A stretch of 64,000 nt of DNA from JBBDXA01 sp040902585 (lineage in GTDB: Bacteria; Planctomycetota; Phycisphaerae; Phycisphaerales; Phycisphaeraceae). The stretch covers positions 1 to 64,000 of the forward strand of contig JBBDXA010000231.1 in assembly GCA_040902585.1 (NCBI GenBank), given 5' to 3'. Below, in pieces: positions 35,411 to 44,714 of the stretch. How positions within the stretch are numbered: the stretch's first letter is position 1; each line of letters starts with the position of its first letter. The translations under genes were made by a program, and so were the position numbers. The notes beneath the pieces were generated by a model, which worked only from the letters and a program-made list of their open reading frames with translations, was not told where the DNA came from and searched no databases.

Positions 35411-35608
35411 TCAAGACCGCATGATGCGGTGCGCCAAGGTCTCGTCGCGGTGCTTGCGCAGGTACGGAATGAACGGCGTACCGCCGGTGCCCACGTCGGT
35501 CGGATTGCTTTCGCCGGTCGATGCCTGATTCGCAACGTAGGCCTGGGCATAGTCCAGGTGGGTCGTGCGAAATCGGGCGAATTCCTCGATGCTGGAAAGG
35601 CTGCTCAC
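35411..35608 (-). pseudogene. Indoleamine/tryptophan 2,3-dioxygenase-like C-terminal fragment
   Basis: 65 residues: EEFARFRTTHLDYAQAYVA, then NPTDVGTGGTPFIPYLRKH and RDETLAHRIM. This matches the C-terminal end of indoleamine 2,3-dioxygenase-type haem enzymes, in which the GTGG motif contacts substrate; the haem-binding His and first 300 residues are missing. Its ATG (35608) overlaps the stop of the acyl-CoA synthetase by 4 bp, so it is translated but cannot be a full enzyme. It may be a deletion remnant fused into the operon. Confidence 0.5.
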
Positions 35609-37491
35609 TCAGCCGAGGCGTACTGCGCCCTGAGCTTGCGGCGAATGACCTTGTTCGAGGCGGTGCGCGGCAGGCTGTCGACGAGAACCACGTCATGCAC
35701 GCGGAACAGCGGGTTCAGCTCCTGTGCGATGCGGGCCTGCATCGCGGTCTTCAGCGCGGTGGTGTCGCCCGCCGCATCACTTGAAGGCACCACGAAAAGA
35801 ATCAGCCGATCCGGCCCGCCGCCCACCGGCGGTACGGCCACCGCCGCGACTTCGATCGCCCCCGTCACGGTCACCGCCACGCGTTCGATCTCAGCCGAAC
35901 TCACCTTGATACCGCCCAGGTTCATCGTGTCATCACTGCGGCCCAGCGCCTGATAAGACCCATCGACGTGGCGGCGCAACTGATCGCCATGTCGTCGCAG
36001 CGCACGACCCATCGCGTCGCCCGGGACGCCGGCGTAGTAGATTTCGTGATGATCGGCGTTGAGCAACTCGCGCGACAGACCGATCGAAGGGCCGACGAGA
36101 AACACTTCGCCTTCGTCCGACTCGTGCCCGTCTTCGTCGAGCAGGACGAGGTCGAGCCCGATGGCGGGCGTCGTGAACGTGGAAGGCGCGTTGGGTTGAA
36201 CCATCGTCGAACTGATGTACCCGCCGCCGACCTCGGTGCCGCCGCAGTATTCGATGATGGGCTTGCCGCCGGCAAATTGCATGAGCCAGCGCATGTCGTC
36301 GGGGTTCGAGCACTCGCCGGTCGAGCTGAAGCGGGTGATGCGCGACCAGTCGAGTCCCTTGAGGCAGCAAGAGCTGCGCCAGGTTTTCACGAGCGTGGGC
36401 ACAACACCGAGCATCGTGACGCCGGCGTCCTGCACGAAGGCGCCGAATGCCCTCGTCGCGGGCGAGCCGCTGAAGAGCGCCATCGACGCCCCGCTGATCA
36501 GGCTCGCGAAGATAAGCCACGGGCCCATCATCCAGCCGAGATTCGTAGGCCAGGCGAGCACATCACCCGGGTGTACGTCATGATGCACGTGTGCATCCGT
36601 CGCACACTTGATCGGCGTCAGGTGCGTCCAGGGAATCGCCTTGGGCTCGCCGGTCGTGCCGGAGGAGAAAAGGATGTTGGCGTGATCATTCGCCGCGCGG
36701 GCCACGGATTCGAACGCATCGTTCTCGCTAAGGAACGCCTGCCAGTCAAGATCGCCATGGCGCAGGCGCACCGTCGGATGCTCGGACCTCACAACGATCA
36801 CGCCCGGCGCGCCGGCGGCGCACACCTTCTCATAGAGCGGCAGCCGCTTGCCGCCGCGGATGAGCTGCTCCTGCGTGATGACCAGCTTCGCCTTGCCGAT
36901 GCGAAGGCGCGTCGCGATCTCGGCGGGGGCAAAGCTGTCGGCGACGGAGACGACCACGCCACCGGCGCGGATCACGCCGAGATATGCCGCGACGGCTTCG
37001 ATCGTCATCGGCATGTCGATCGCGACGGCGTCGCCGGACTTCAGGCCCAGCGCGACCAGGCCGTTGGCGACCCTGTTCGTGAATCGCGCCAGTTGCTCGA
37101 ACGTGAGCGAGCTTTCGAAGCCCGTTTCGTCGCAGGAAAGAATCGCCGGGGCATCAGGTCGTGCGTTAAAGCAGCTATCGACGATGTTCAATACTGCATC
37201 AGGCAGCCAGCGCGGCTCATCATCGCCTTCTTCGTATGCGAACATCACGCCCGGCGCTGAAATGAAGCGAATGTTCAGCCGCTGAAGCATCAGCTTCCAG
37301 AACGCCTTACGGTTCGCGGCGCTCCAGCGGTGCAGCTCGCGAAAATCGGCCAGTTTCAGGTGTGACAGGAGCGATGCGATGTGGGTCGCGGCGACCTGTT
37401 CGGCCGTCGGAATCCACCTAGGCGAAGATCCGCGCGAGGCATTTCGCACCGCTTCATGAGCGCCGGCGACTTGTCCGACTTGGTGATCCAT
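35605..37491 (-). CDS. AMP-forming acyl-CoA synthetase
   Basis: 628 residues of the acyl-adenylate superfamily. The P-loop is ILFSSGTTGEPKAIPWTH; A5-type motif is EYCGGTEVGGGY; A7/A8 is LGRSDDTMNLGGIKVSSAE; the catalytic Lys sits in the C-terminal LPRTASNKVIRRKL. An N-terminal domain of about 100 residues precedes the adenylation fold, as in acetyl-/acetoacetyl-CoA synthetase-like proteins. It activates a free acid (substrate unknown) for the adjacent carboxylase-AtuA-hydratase-dehydrogenase pathway. It is divergent from hpd. Confidence 0.85.
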   Translation of the reverse strand: MDHQVGQVAGAHEAVRNASRGSSPRWIPTAEQVAATHIASLLSHLKLADFRELHRWSAANRKAFWKLMLQRLNIRFISAPGVMFAYEEGDDEPRWLPDAVLNIVDSCFNARPDAPAILSCDETGFESSLTFEQLARFTNRVANGLVALGLKSGDAVAIDMPMTIEAVAAYLGVIRAGGVVVSVADSFAPAEIATRLRIGKAKLVITQEQLIRGGKRLPLYEKVCAAGAPGVIVVRSEHPTVRLRHGDLDWQAFLSENDAFESVARAANDHANILFSSGTTGEPKAIPWTHLTPIKCATDAHVHHDVHPGDVLAWPTNLGWMMGPWLIFASLISGASMALFSGSPATRAFGAFVQDAGVTMLGVVPTLVKTWRSSCCLKGLDWSRITRFSSTGECSNPDDMRWLMQFAGGKPIIEYCGGTEVGGGYISSTMVQPNAPSTFTTPAIGLDLVLLDEDGHESDEGEVFLVGPSIGLSRELLNADHHEIYYAGVPGDAMGRALRRHGDQLRRHVDGSYQALGRSDDTMNLGGIKVSSAEIERVAVTVTGAIEVAAVAVPPVGGGPDRLILFVVPSSDAAGDTTALKTAMQARIAQELNPLFRVHDVVLVDSLPRTASNKVIRRKLRAQYASAE

Positions 37492-37583
37492 CTACCATTT
37501 ACTATAGGATTCATCCATGTGCCGCGCGTGCCGGCGATCGTGTCAGCCGGCCTCGCCGCGCACTTGAACGCAGGAGGCGTCCC

Positions 37584-38702
37584 ATGACTCGTTCCCCTGC
37601 CGCCCCTACTGCTCACACGCCGCGCGCCGATTCGGAGTCGAATCCGCTGGGGCTTCGCGGATTCGATCACATCGAGTTCATTGTCGATGACGCCGCAAAG
37701 TGGGCGGACTACTACGTCCGCTGCTTCGGTATGCGAAAGCGTGCGTATGGCGAACCGGAATCAGGCGTGCAGGGGCGCAAGGCGTTTGTCGTGGGCGAAG
37801 GGCGGATCAACTTCCTGCTGGCCGAGCCGGCGGGCAAGGGTGAACATGCCGACGCCTTGCGTGAGCATCTGGAGCGGCATGGCAACGGCGTGAAGGACGT
37901 GGCGTTTCGGGTGGGCGATGCGCGCCTGGCCGTTAAACGGGCGCAGGAACGCGGCGCGACGCTTGTGCGCGGCATCGACGAGACCGAGGACTTCATCGCC
38001 GGCACCATCGCCGCCTACGGCGACGTCGTGCATACCTTCATCCAGCGCAAGAGCGACCGCTTCGCGCCCGGCTACCACAACATCGCCGGCGGCATCGAGG
38101 ACACAGACATCCAGCTCATGATGATCGACCACGTCGTCGCCAACGTCGAGCACATGGAGACGTGGGTCGAGTTCTACCATCGCGTCTTCGGATTTGATCA
38201 GACGGCGCACTTCGACATCGATACCGGCCGCAGCGCCCTGATGAGCAAGGTCATGGGCGATGAGGACGGCTACATCAAGCTGCCGATCAACGAGCCTTCC
38301 AGCCGGAACTCGCAAATCCAGATCTTTCTCGACGACCACGGCGGCCCGGGCGTGCAGCACATCGCGCTGCACTCGAGCAACATCATCACGACGATTGAAG
38401 AGATGCGCCGGCAAGGCGTGGAGTTTTTGCAGGTGCCCGATACGTACTACGAAGCGCTGCCGGGGCGTGTGGGGGAGATCCGCGAGGATATGGAGCGGGT
38501 GAAGGAACTGGGCATCCTCGTGGATCGCGATCGGCCGGATGGCTACCTGCTCCAGCTCTTCACGCAGCCCATCTTTCCGCGGCCGACGTTCTTCCACGAG
38601 ATCATCCAGCGCCGCGGCAACTCCGAAGGCTTCGGCGAAGGCAACTTCCGCGCCCTGTTCGAGGCGATCGAGCGCGAACAGTCGAAGCGCGGTCTGTTGT
38701 AA
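37584..38702 (+). CDS. hpd: 4-Hydroxyphenylpyruvate dioxygenase
   Basis: 372 residues, two vicinal-oxygen-chelate modules. Iron ligands are visible: His in MIDHVVANVEHMETWVEFYH, His in GGPGVQHIALHSSNI and Glu in the C-terminal FFHEIIQRRG region. HPPD converts 4-hydroxyphenylpyruvate to homogentisate. AGGAGG lies eight bases before ATG 37584. It is first in a five-gene plus-strand set with a FAH-family protein, hmgA, flavin reductase and phhA, which together degrade phenylalanine and tyrosine. Confidence 0.95.
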   Translation: MTRSPAAPTAHTPRADSESNPLGLRGFDHIEFIVDDAAKWADYYVRCFGMRKRAYGEPESGVQGRKAFVVGEGRINFLLAEPAGKGEHADALREHLERHGNGVKDVAFRVGDARLAVKRAQERGATLVRGIDETEDFIAGTIAAYGDVVHTFIQRKSDRFAPGYHNIAGGIEDTDIQLMMIDHVVANVEHMETWVEFYHRVFGFDQTAHFDIDTGRSALMSKVMGDEDGYIKLPINEPSSRNSQIQIFLDDHGGPGVQHIALHSSNIITTIEEMRRQGVEFLQVPDTYYEALPGRVGEIREDMERVKELGILVDRDRPDGYLLQLFTQPIFPRPTFFHEIIQRRGNSEGFGEGNFRALFEAIEREQSKRGLL

Positions 38703-38707
38703 GATTG

Positions 38708-39490
38708 ATGAGCGATTTCACCATGCGTACACCCATTCGATTCCTTCACGACATGCAGCCCGCTTCGCATGAGGGTGCGCAAGGTTGCCCGCCCATCCGC
38801 TCCTTCCGCGATTTCTACACATTTGAAGAGCACGTGAAAACCGCCCGTGCGCAGCGCGGACTCGACATGCCGCCGGCGTGGTACGAGATTCCCGTGTTCT
38901 ATTTTTCCAACGCGGCCTCGCTCATCGGAAACGATGCACCTGTGTATGCGCCGGCCGGATCGGCGATGCTCGACTACGAACTCGAACTGGGCCTTGTCAT
39001 CGGCACGGCGGGACGTGACATCTCCGAGATCGATGCCTGGGAACACGTCGCGGGCTTCACAATCGTCAACGACCTGAGCGCCCGCGACCTTCAGCGGCAG
39101 GAGATGAGCGTCGGCCTCGGCCCCGCCAAGGGGAAGGACTTCGCCACCGCCGTGGGGCCGGAGCTGGTATCGCTCGACGAGCTGCGCGATGTCATTGACG
39201 GGACAGGGTGCCTAACATTAAGCATGGCCGCGCGGGTGAACGGCCAAGTTCTGTCCCGCGGCAACGCGCGGGACATGCACCACCCTTGGCCCAGGCTGAT
39301 CGCCCATGCCTCGCGCGACGCCACCCTGCTGCCCGGCGACCTCCTGGGCAGCGGCACCGTCGGCACCGGCTGCATTCTCGAACTGGGGCCGGACAATACC
39401 GGCGGCTGGCTCAAGCCCGGCGATGTCGTCGAGCTGGAGATCGAACGGCTCGGCGTGCTGCGGACACCGATCGTCGCGCGGCCCGTTTAA
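38708..39490 (+). CDS. Fumarylacetoacetate hydrolase family protein
   Basis: 260 residues. The FAH fold is clear: DYELELGLVIGTAGRDI (metal-binding Glu residues), FTIVNDLSARDLQ, GPAKGKDFATAVGPEL and LLGSGTVGTGCILELG. In the tyrosine pathway it would split fumarylacetoacetate to fumarate and acetoacetate; the family also includes decarboxylases and isomerases. Start ATG 38708 lies 5 bp after the hpd stop; ATG 38723 is also possible. No maleylacetoacetate isomerase gene was found. Confidence 0.88.
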   Translation: MSDFTMRTPIRFLHDMQPASHEGAQGCPPIRSFRDFYTFEEHVKTARAQRGLDMPPAWYEIPVFYFSNAASLIGNDAPVYAPAGSAMLDYELELGLVIGTAGRDISEIDAWEHVAGFTIVNDLSARDLQRQEMSVGLGPAKGKDFATAVGPELVSLDELRDVIDGTGCLTLSMAARVNGQVLSRGNARDMHHPWPRLIAHASRDATLLPGDLLGSGTVGTGCILELGPDNTGGWLKPGDVVELEIERLGVLRTPIVARPV

Positions 39491-39532
39491 CTCCCCTCCC
39501 TTCTAGGGAGGAGAGTAAGAAAGGGCGCAACA

Positions 39533-40708
39533 ATGCCTCACTATCACGCCTTGGGACAACTCCCGCCCAAACGTCACACGCGCCTGTCGCGCGAGCCTTC
39601 GCACAGTTTCCTCGGCGAAGGCATCGCTTACGAGCACGTGATGACAACCGCGGGCTTCAACCTTGCCTACTCGATCCTGTATCACCTGCGTCCGCCGACG
39701 CGGGTCGTGCGCAGCGAGCGCGTGAACCGCTCGGCCCTGGAGCCGGTCGCGGGGCAACCGCTTCAGCATCATCATCTCAAGACGGACACGATGCCGCGCG
39801 GCGGCGATCCGATCACCGGTCGCGTGCCGCTGCTTTTCAATGAAGACGTCGTGTGCCACCGCTGCCGTCCCGCCGAGGCGCAGCAGACGCTCTACCGCAA
39901 CGGCGCGGCTGACGAAGTCATCTTTGTCCACCAGGGCTCGGGCGTGCTTGAGAGCCTGTACGGCCGGCTTCCATATCGCGAGCTGGATTACATCGTCGTG
40001 CCGCGCAGCGTGACGTATCGGCTTCTGCCCGATGACGCGGCGAAGGAAGATCACCTGATCATCGAGTCGTTCAGCGATGTGCGGTTGCCGCCGCGCTATC
40101 TCAATGCGGACGGCCAGATTCAACTCGGCGCGCCGTACTATCACCGCGACTTTCATCCGCCGCGCGAGCTGATCACAATCGACCGCGAGGAAAAGACGGA
40201 GATTCGCGTGAAGGACCGCGAGCGGGTCACGCGCGTGGTGATGGCGCATCATCCTTTCGATGTGATCGGCTGGGACGGCTGCCTGTTTCCGTACACGTTC
40301 AACGCGATGGACTTCGAGCCGCTGACGGGCACCGTGCACCTGCCGCCGCCGTTCCAGCAGACGTTCGAGTGCCGCGGCTTCGTGATCTGCACCTTCGCGC
40401 CGCGGCATCTGGACAACCATCCGCAGGCGATCAAGGTGCCGTATGTACACAGCAACGTCGAGGCGGACGAGGTGCTGTTCTATTCGCGCGGCAACTTCGG
40501 CTCGCGGCGCGGCGTCGAGAGCGCTTCCATCACGCTGCACCCCGGCGGCATTCCACACGGTCCGCACCCCGGCACGATCGCCGCATCCATGCAGGCGCGG
40601 CACACGAATGAGCTGGCCGTGATGTTCGACACGGAGAAGCCACTGCACGTGACGAAACACGCGATGGAGTTGAACGATCCTCAGTACCCGCTGAGTTGGA
40701 TGGAGTGA
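39533..40708 (+). CDS. hmgA: Homogentisate 1,2-dioxygenase
   Basis: 391 residues, a little shorter than the 430-450 of many HmgA. The conserved C-terminal iron site is present: PYVHSNVEADEVLFYSRGNF gives the His and Glu ligands and LHPGGIPHGPHPG the following His region. The preceding TFECRGFVICTFAPRHLD is typical. It opens the homogentisate ring to maleylacetoacetate. Start ATG 39533 lies 42 bp after the FAH-family gene. Confidence 0.93.
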   Translation: MPHYHALGQLPPKRHTRLSREPSHSFLGEGIAYEHVMTTAGFNLAYSILYHLRPPTRVVRSERVNRSALEPVAGQPLQHHHLKTDTMPRGGDPITGRVPLLFNEDVVCHRCRPAEAQQTLYRNGAADEVIFVHQGSGVLESLYGRLPYRELDYIVVPRSVTYRLLPDDAAKEDHLIIESFSDVRLPPRYLNADGQIQLGAPYYHRDFHPPRELITIDREEKTEIRVKDRERVTRVVMAHHPFDVIGWDGCLFPYTFNAMDFEPLTGTVHLPPPFQQTFECRGFVICTFAPRHLDNHPQAIKVPYVHSNVEADEVLFYSRGNFGSRRGVESASITLHPGGIPHGPHPGTIAASMQARHTNELAVMFDTEKPLHVTKHAMELNDPQYPLSWME

Positions 40709-40713
40709 CGCTG

Positions 40714-41340
40714 ATGATTCTCGACCCGCAGACGATTCCGATCCAGGAGATGTACCGGCACATGGTCGCGTGCATCACGCCTCGGCCGATCGCGTGGGTC
40801 TCGACGTGCGACGCCGAAGGCCGGCTGAACCTGGCGCCGTTCAGCTATTTCAACGGCGTGGGCGCGAATCCGCCGGCGATCATGTTCTCACCCGTCAACC
40901 GGCGCGACGGCTCGCGCAAGGACACGGTGCTGAACATCGAAGCGACCAAGCAGTTCGTGGTCAACGTCGTTTCATTCGCGCTGGCCGACCAGATGAACCA
41001 GTCGTCGGCGGACTACGACCGTGGCGTGAGCGAGTTCGAGATGTGCGGCCTGACGCCCGAGCCTTCACAGCAGGTGAAGCCGCCGCGCGTGAAGGAAGCG
41101 GCCGTGAGCATGGAGTGTGAGTTGCACCAGATCGTGCCGGTCGGTGATGGCCCGCTGTCGGCGAACGTGATCATCGGGCGGGTCGTGCTCATGCACGTGG
41201 CCGAGTCCGTGCTCGACGCGGCGGGCCGCATCGATCCCGATCGGCTCGACACGATCGGCCGCATGGGCGGCGCGCTGTACAGCCGGACGCGCGCCCGGTT
41301 CGAGATGCCGCGTCCGAGCGTGCCGGCGATCGGTTCATGA
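40714..41340 (+). CDS. Flavin reductase-like domain protein
   Basis: 208 residues of the FMN-binding split-barrel family (Pfam flavin_reduct type). The FMN-phosphate region is PRPIAWVSTCDAEGRLNLAPFSYFNGVG, followed by SRKDTVLNIEATKQFVVNVV. It may supply reduced flavin or act as an independent reductase; no partner monooxygenase is evident, since phhA uses pterin and iron. The start ATG 40714 has GGAG seven to ten bases upstream and lies 5 bp past the hmgA stop. It sits between hmgA and phhA. Confidence 0.8.
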   Translation: MILDPQTIPIQEMYRHMVACITPRPIAWVSTCDAEGRLNLAPFSYFNGVGANPPAIMFSPVNRRDGSRKDTVLNIEATKQFVVNVVSFALADQMNQSSADYDRGVSEFEMCGLTPEPSQQVKPPRVKEAAVSMECELHQIVPVGDGPLSANVIIGRVVLMHVAESVLDAAGRIDPDRLDTIGRMGGALYSRTRARFEMPRPSVPAIGS

Positions 41341-41352
41341 GGGAAGTGCATC

Positions 41353-42291
41353 ATGCTGAAAGCAACGACACAATCCGGCCTGACGACAACACAGGCGCCG
41401 TTCATCGAAGCCGCGCGCGGCCGCGGCGACATGTTCATCACGCAGCCGTACGAACTCTACAACGAGGAGAACCACGCCACCTGGCGCAACCTGTACGAAC
41501 GCATCCAGCCGCGCTGGGAGCAGTACGCCAACAGGACGTTTCTCAAAGGCGTCGGGAACCTCATGCTCGACCCGCGGCGCGTGCCGCGCCTGGATGACAT
41601 CAACCGCTTCCTCTCACCGCTCACCGGCTTCAAGGCCAAGGCGGTCAGCGGCTACATTCCCGCGTATCTCTTCTTCGACTGCCTGCGCCGCCGCGAGTTT
41701 CCGACCACGATTACCATCCGCGACGGGCGCGAGCTCGATTACCTGCCCGAGCCGGACATCTTTCACGACATCGCTGGGCACGTGCCCATGCACACGCACA
41801 GGCGCTTCGCCGACGTGCTCGTGCGCTTCGGCGAGCTGGCGCTGGCGGCGGCGCGCAGAGCCCAGGCGATCCGCGACGAGCACGAGCGCGTCCTGTGCGT
41901 CGAATCCGTCATCAAGGCGATGGCGCGATTCTTCTGGTTCACGATCGAGTTCGGCCTGATGAACGAAGGCGGCCAGCGCCGCGTCTACGGCAGCGGCCTG
42001 CTCAGCTCCTACGGCGAACTGGAGCACGCCGTCATGTCGCCGAAGGTCCAGCGCTACCCCATCCAGCTCGAATGGGTGATCAACCAGTCGTTCGAGATCG
42101 ACCATTACCAGCCGCTGCTATTTGTCGTGGACTCGTTCGATCACCTGTTCGATCTTGTGCATGAACTGGAAGACTGGATGCGCCAAGGCCGGCTCGACCA
42201 CGTCGCACCTGGCGAGCCGCAGATCAATGAAGCGGACTTGAAGTCATTTCTGGAGGCGGAACTGGAAGGGATGGAGACGCGCAACGACTGA
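41353..42291 (+). CDS. phhA: Phenylalanine 4-monooxygenase (biopterin-dependent)
   Basis: 312 residues. The non-haem iron site is FHDIAGHVPMHTHRRFADVL (two His five residues apart) and Glu in FFWFTIEFGLMNE. The catalytic core extends to residue about 250, with no regulatory ACT domain, as in bacterial PhhA. It hydroxylates phenylalanine to tyrosine; no pterin carbinolamine dehydratase is in view. It is the last gene of the aromatic set, 12 bp after the flavin reductase gene. Confidence 0.93.
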   Translation: MLKATTQSGLTTTQAPFIEAARGRGDMFITQPYELYNEENHATWRNLYERIQPRWEQYANRTFLKGVGNLMLDPRRVPRLDDINRFLSPLTGFKAKAVSGYIPAYLFFDCLRRREFPTTITIRDGRELDYLPEPDIFHDIAGHVPMHTHRRFADVLVRFGELALAAARRAQAIRDEHERVLCVESVIKAMARFFWFTIEFGLMNEGGQRRVYGSGLLSSYGELEHAVMSPKVQRYPIQLEWVINQSFEIDHYQPLLFVVDSFDHLFDLVHELEDWMRQGRLDHVAPGEPQINEADLKSFLEAELEGMETRND

Positions 42292-42472
42292 TCGATCGCT
42301 CCAAAAAGAATGCTATTGCATATCGGCCCGCCTTTCTCGCCGAGTTCGCGCTGTGCCGCAAGAACGCGTTCGACAATGACCGCACTTTTTCGGCCTGTTT
42401 GACTGCAATTTTCCGTCCCCCGCCCGGCAGCATCCATAGCATTGGATGGTGCCTCCGGTAAGGAGATGTCCC

Positions 42473-43564
42473 ATGTTGCAAGTCAAGAACATCCCGATTC
42501 CCGGCTACGAGAAGGTCATCACGGGGATTGACGACTCCGCCGGCCTTCATGCAACGATTGCGATTCACTCGACGCTGCGCGGCCCTGCCTTGGGCGGCAT
42601 TCGAATGTTTCCTTATGGAAGCCCCGACGCGGCGTTGCACGACGCGCTGCGCCTTTCGAAGGCGATGTCGCGCAAGGCCGCGATCAACGAGCTCGATGTC
42701 GGCGGCGGCAAGGCCGTGATCATGGGCGACCCGCGGAAGGACAAGACGCGCGCCTTGCTGAGGGCGATGGGCCGACTCATCGAAACGGCAAAGGGCAATT
42801 ACATCGGCGCGGAGGACGCGGGCATCAGCACGGGCGACATGGATGTGATCGCCAAGTCGACTTCGCACGTCACCGGACTTTCGCCCGAGCGCGGCGGCAG
42901 CGGCGATCCTTCGCAGACCACGGCGCAGGGCGTCATGCTCGGCATGCGCGCGGCCCTGCGCCACAAGCTTCATCGCGATGCGCTGCCCGGCGTTCGCGTC
43001 GCCATCCAGGGTCTCGGCAAGGTCGGTTGGCGGCTCGCCGAACTCCTGGCCCGCGCCGGCGCGTCGCTGGTCGTCAGCGACCTGGACGAGCGAAAATGCA
43101 GAGACGCGGCCGATCGCTGGGGCGCACGCATCGTTCCACCGCAGGAGATCCACGCGGCCGACGCGGACGTCTTAGCACCCTGCGCCATGGGCGGCGCGCT
43201 GAATGCCGAGTCGATCCCGCAGATCCGCGCTGCGATCGTGGCGGGCTCGGCGAACAACCAGTTTGACGATGAAACGGCAGGCCCCGCATCGCTGCACGCG
43301 CGCGACATCCTGCACGCTCCGGACTATGTCATCAATGCCGGCGGCCTTATCCGCGTCTACGTGCGCGAGATTCTCAAGAACCACAACCTCGGCCCCTGGC
43401 TGCGGCGCATCGATCAGACGCTGGGCATCATCTTCGAGCGCAGCGACATGACCGGCGATCCGCCCATGCGCATCGCCGATGAGTTGGCCAGGCAACGCCT
43501 GGTTCCGCCGGCCGAGACGGCAACAATTCACCACGATGAACCCTGCCTGGGCGGTGCCAGATGA
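42473..43564 (+). CDS. ldh: Leucine (branched-chain) dehydrogenase
   Basis: 363 residues of the Glu/Leu/Phe/Val dehydrogenase family. Substrate region: GPALGGIRMF and LSKAMSRKAAIN, catalytic Lys in ELDVGGGKAVIMGDP; NAD motif GLGKVGWRLAEL. It deaminates leucine, isoleucine and valine to 2-oxo acids. AAGGAG lies seven to nine bases ahead of ATG 42473; the 181-bp gap upstream (42292-42472) shows no gene. Its stop overlaps the E1alpha start by 4 bp (ATGA), so the dehydrogenase and the BCKDH E1 genes are cotranslated. Confidence 0.9.
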   Translation: MLQVKNIPIPGYEKVITGIDDSAGLHATIAIHSTLRGPALGGIRMFPYGSPDAALHDALRLSKAMSRKAAINELDVGGGKAVIMGDPRKDKTRALLRAMGRLIETAKGNYIGAEDAGISTGDMDVIAKSTSHVTGLSPERGGSGDPSQTTAQGVMLGMRAALRHKLHRDALPGVRVAIQGLGKVGWRLAELLARAGASLVVSDLDERKCRDAADRWGARIVPPQEIHAADADVLAPCAMGGALNAESIPQIRAAIVAGSANNQFDDETAGPASLHARDILHAPDYVINAGGLIRVYVREILKNHNLGPWLRRIDQTLGIIFERSDMTGDPPMRIADELARQRLVPPAETATIHHDEPCLGGAR

Positions 43565-44637
43565 TTCGACCTCTGACCCATGATGACCGCGGCACGATCG
43601 GCAGCGGCGACGATTCGCTGTCCGTCGAACGCTGTCTGGAGATCCATCGCCTGATGGTCCGCGCCCGCGCGATGGAGTTGCGGATGATCAAAATGAGCAA
43701 GTCCGGCGAGGGCTATTTCTGGATCGGCGGCCCGGGCGAAGAGGCGTTCAACGTCTGCCTGGGCCTTCAGGTCAACCTCGGGGAAGGACCGGATTATGAC
43801 TATCTGCACCTGCATTACCGCAATAGCGCAACGATGCTGGCTATGGGCATGCCGATGATCGACGGCATTCGGCAGATGGCGATGACGCGCACCGACCCGA
43901 ACTCGATGGGCCGCAACTTCGTCGGGCACTATGCGCGGCGGGAATGGAACGTCGTGCCGGTCACGTCGGTCGTTGAGGTTCAGTACGCCATCGCACCAGG
44001 CACGGCGCTGGTGCAAAAGCGGCATGGCGGCGATGGCATTACGATCGTCGTCGGCGGCGACGCGGGCACGGCCGAGGGCGACTTCGCTTCCTGCATGATC
44101 TGGAGCAGCCGGCCCGGCGAGGAGTTGCCCGTGCTGATGGTTGTCACCAACAACGCTTACGGCATCTCCACACCCTATGAATCGCAGCATGCCGAGCGTC
44201 ACATCGCCGACCGCGGCAAGCCGCTGGGCATCGTGGCCGACACGATCGACGGCAACGATCCGATCGTCGCGTGGCACGGCATCGCGAAGGCGATGGAGCA
44301 TTGCCGGCGCGAGCGGCAGCCCTACCTGCTGGAGGCGATGGTCTCGCGGCTGCACGGACATTCCTCATCGAGCGGCGCGAACCGGGTCGAAGATGAAGTC
44401 GACTGCATCGAGCGTTTCGAGCGCGTGCTGCTGAAAGCCGGCGCGATCGACGAGGCTGACCTCAAGAACGTGCATGATAAAGCGCGTGCTGAAGTGGAGA
44501 ACGCGATCGCCGAGGCGATGAAGGAAGAGCAGCCGACCGCGGCGGACGTGCCGCGATTCACCTATGCGCCCAGCGAAGTAGACGCGGTCTACCCGCACGA
44601 CTACACCGGCCTGCCCGCGTGCGAGGAGCAGCCGTGA
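43561..44637 (+). CDS. bkdA1: Branched-chain 2-oxo acid dehydrogenase E1 alpha
   Basis: 358 residues. The TPP motif is GGDAGTAEGDFASCM...NNAYGISTP (GD...NN). The N-terminal region MIKMSKSGEGYFWIGG and the phospho-loop equivalent RLHGHSSSSGANR are typical of E1 alpha. Next to leucine dehydrogenase, E1 beta and E2, it decarboxylates branched 2-oxo acids. Its last codons lie in a 7-bp tandem repeat that continues to the E1 beta start. No E3 gene is present. Confidence 0.9.
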   Translation: MIRPLTHDDRGTIGSGDDSLSVERCLEIHRLMVRARAMELRMIKMSKSGEGYFWIGGPGEEAFNVCLGLQVNLGEGPDYDYLHLHYRNSATMLAMGMPMIDGIRQMAMTRTDPNSMGRNFVGHYARREWNVVPVTSVVEVQYAIAPGTALVQKRHGGDGITIVVGGDAGTAEGDFASCMIWSSRPGEELPVLMVVTNNAYGISTPYESQHAERHIADRGKPLGIVADTIDGNDPIVAWHGIAKAMEHCRRERQPYLLEAMVSRLHGHSSSSGANRVEDEVDCIERFERVLLKAGAIDEADLKNVHDKARAEVENAIAEAMKEEQPTAADVPRFTYAPSEVDAVYPHDYTGLPACEEQP

Positions 44638-44714
44638 ACCGTGAGCCGTGAGCTTCAAGCCGCAAGCCGGTCACCCCCTTTGGCCCAAGGCTCGAAGCTC
44701 ACCGCTCAAAGCTC
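44638..44714. repeat. 7-bp tandem repeats between E1 alpha and E1 beta
   Basis: The gap consists largely of heptads such as GTGAGCC, GTGAGCT, TCAAGCC, GCAAGCC and later AAGCTCA, CCGCTCA, AAGCTCA. The array starts within the E1 alpha stop region and ends in AAGCTCATGG, so the E1 beta ATG is inside the last unit. It resembles cyanobacterial short tandemly repeated repetitive (STRR) heptamers. Confidence 0.7.
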
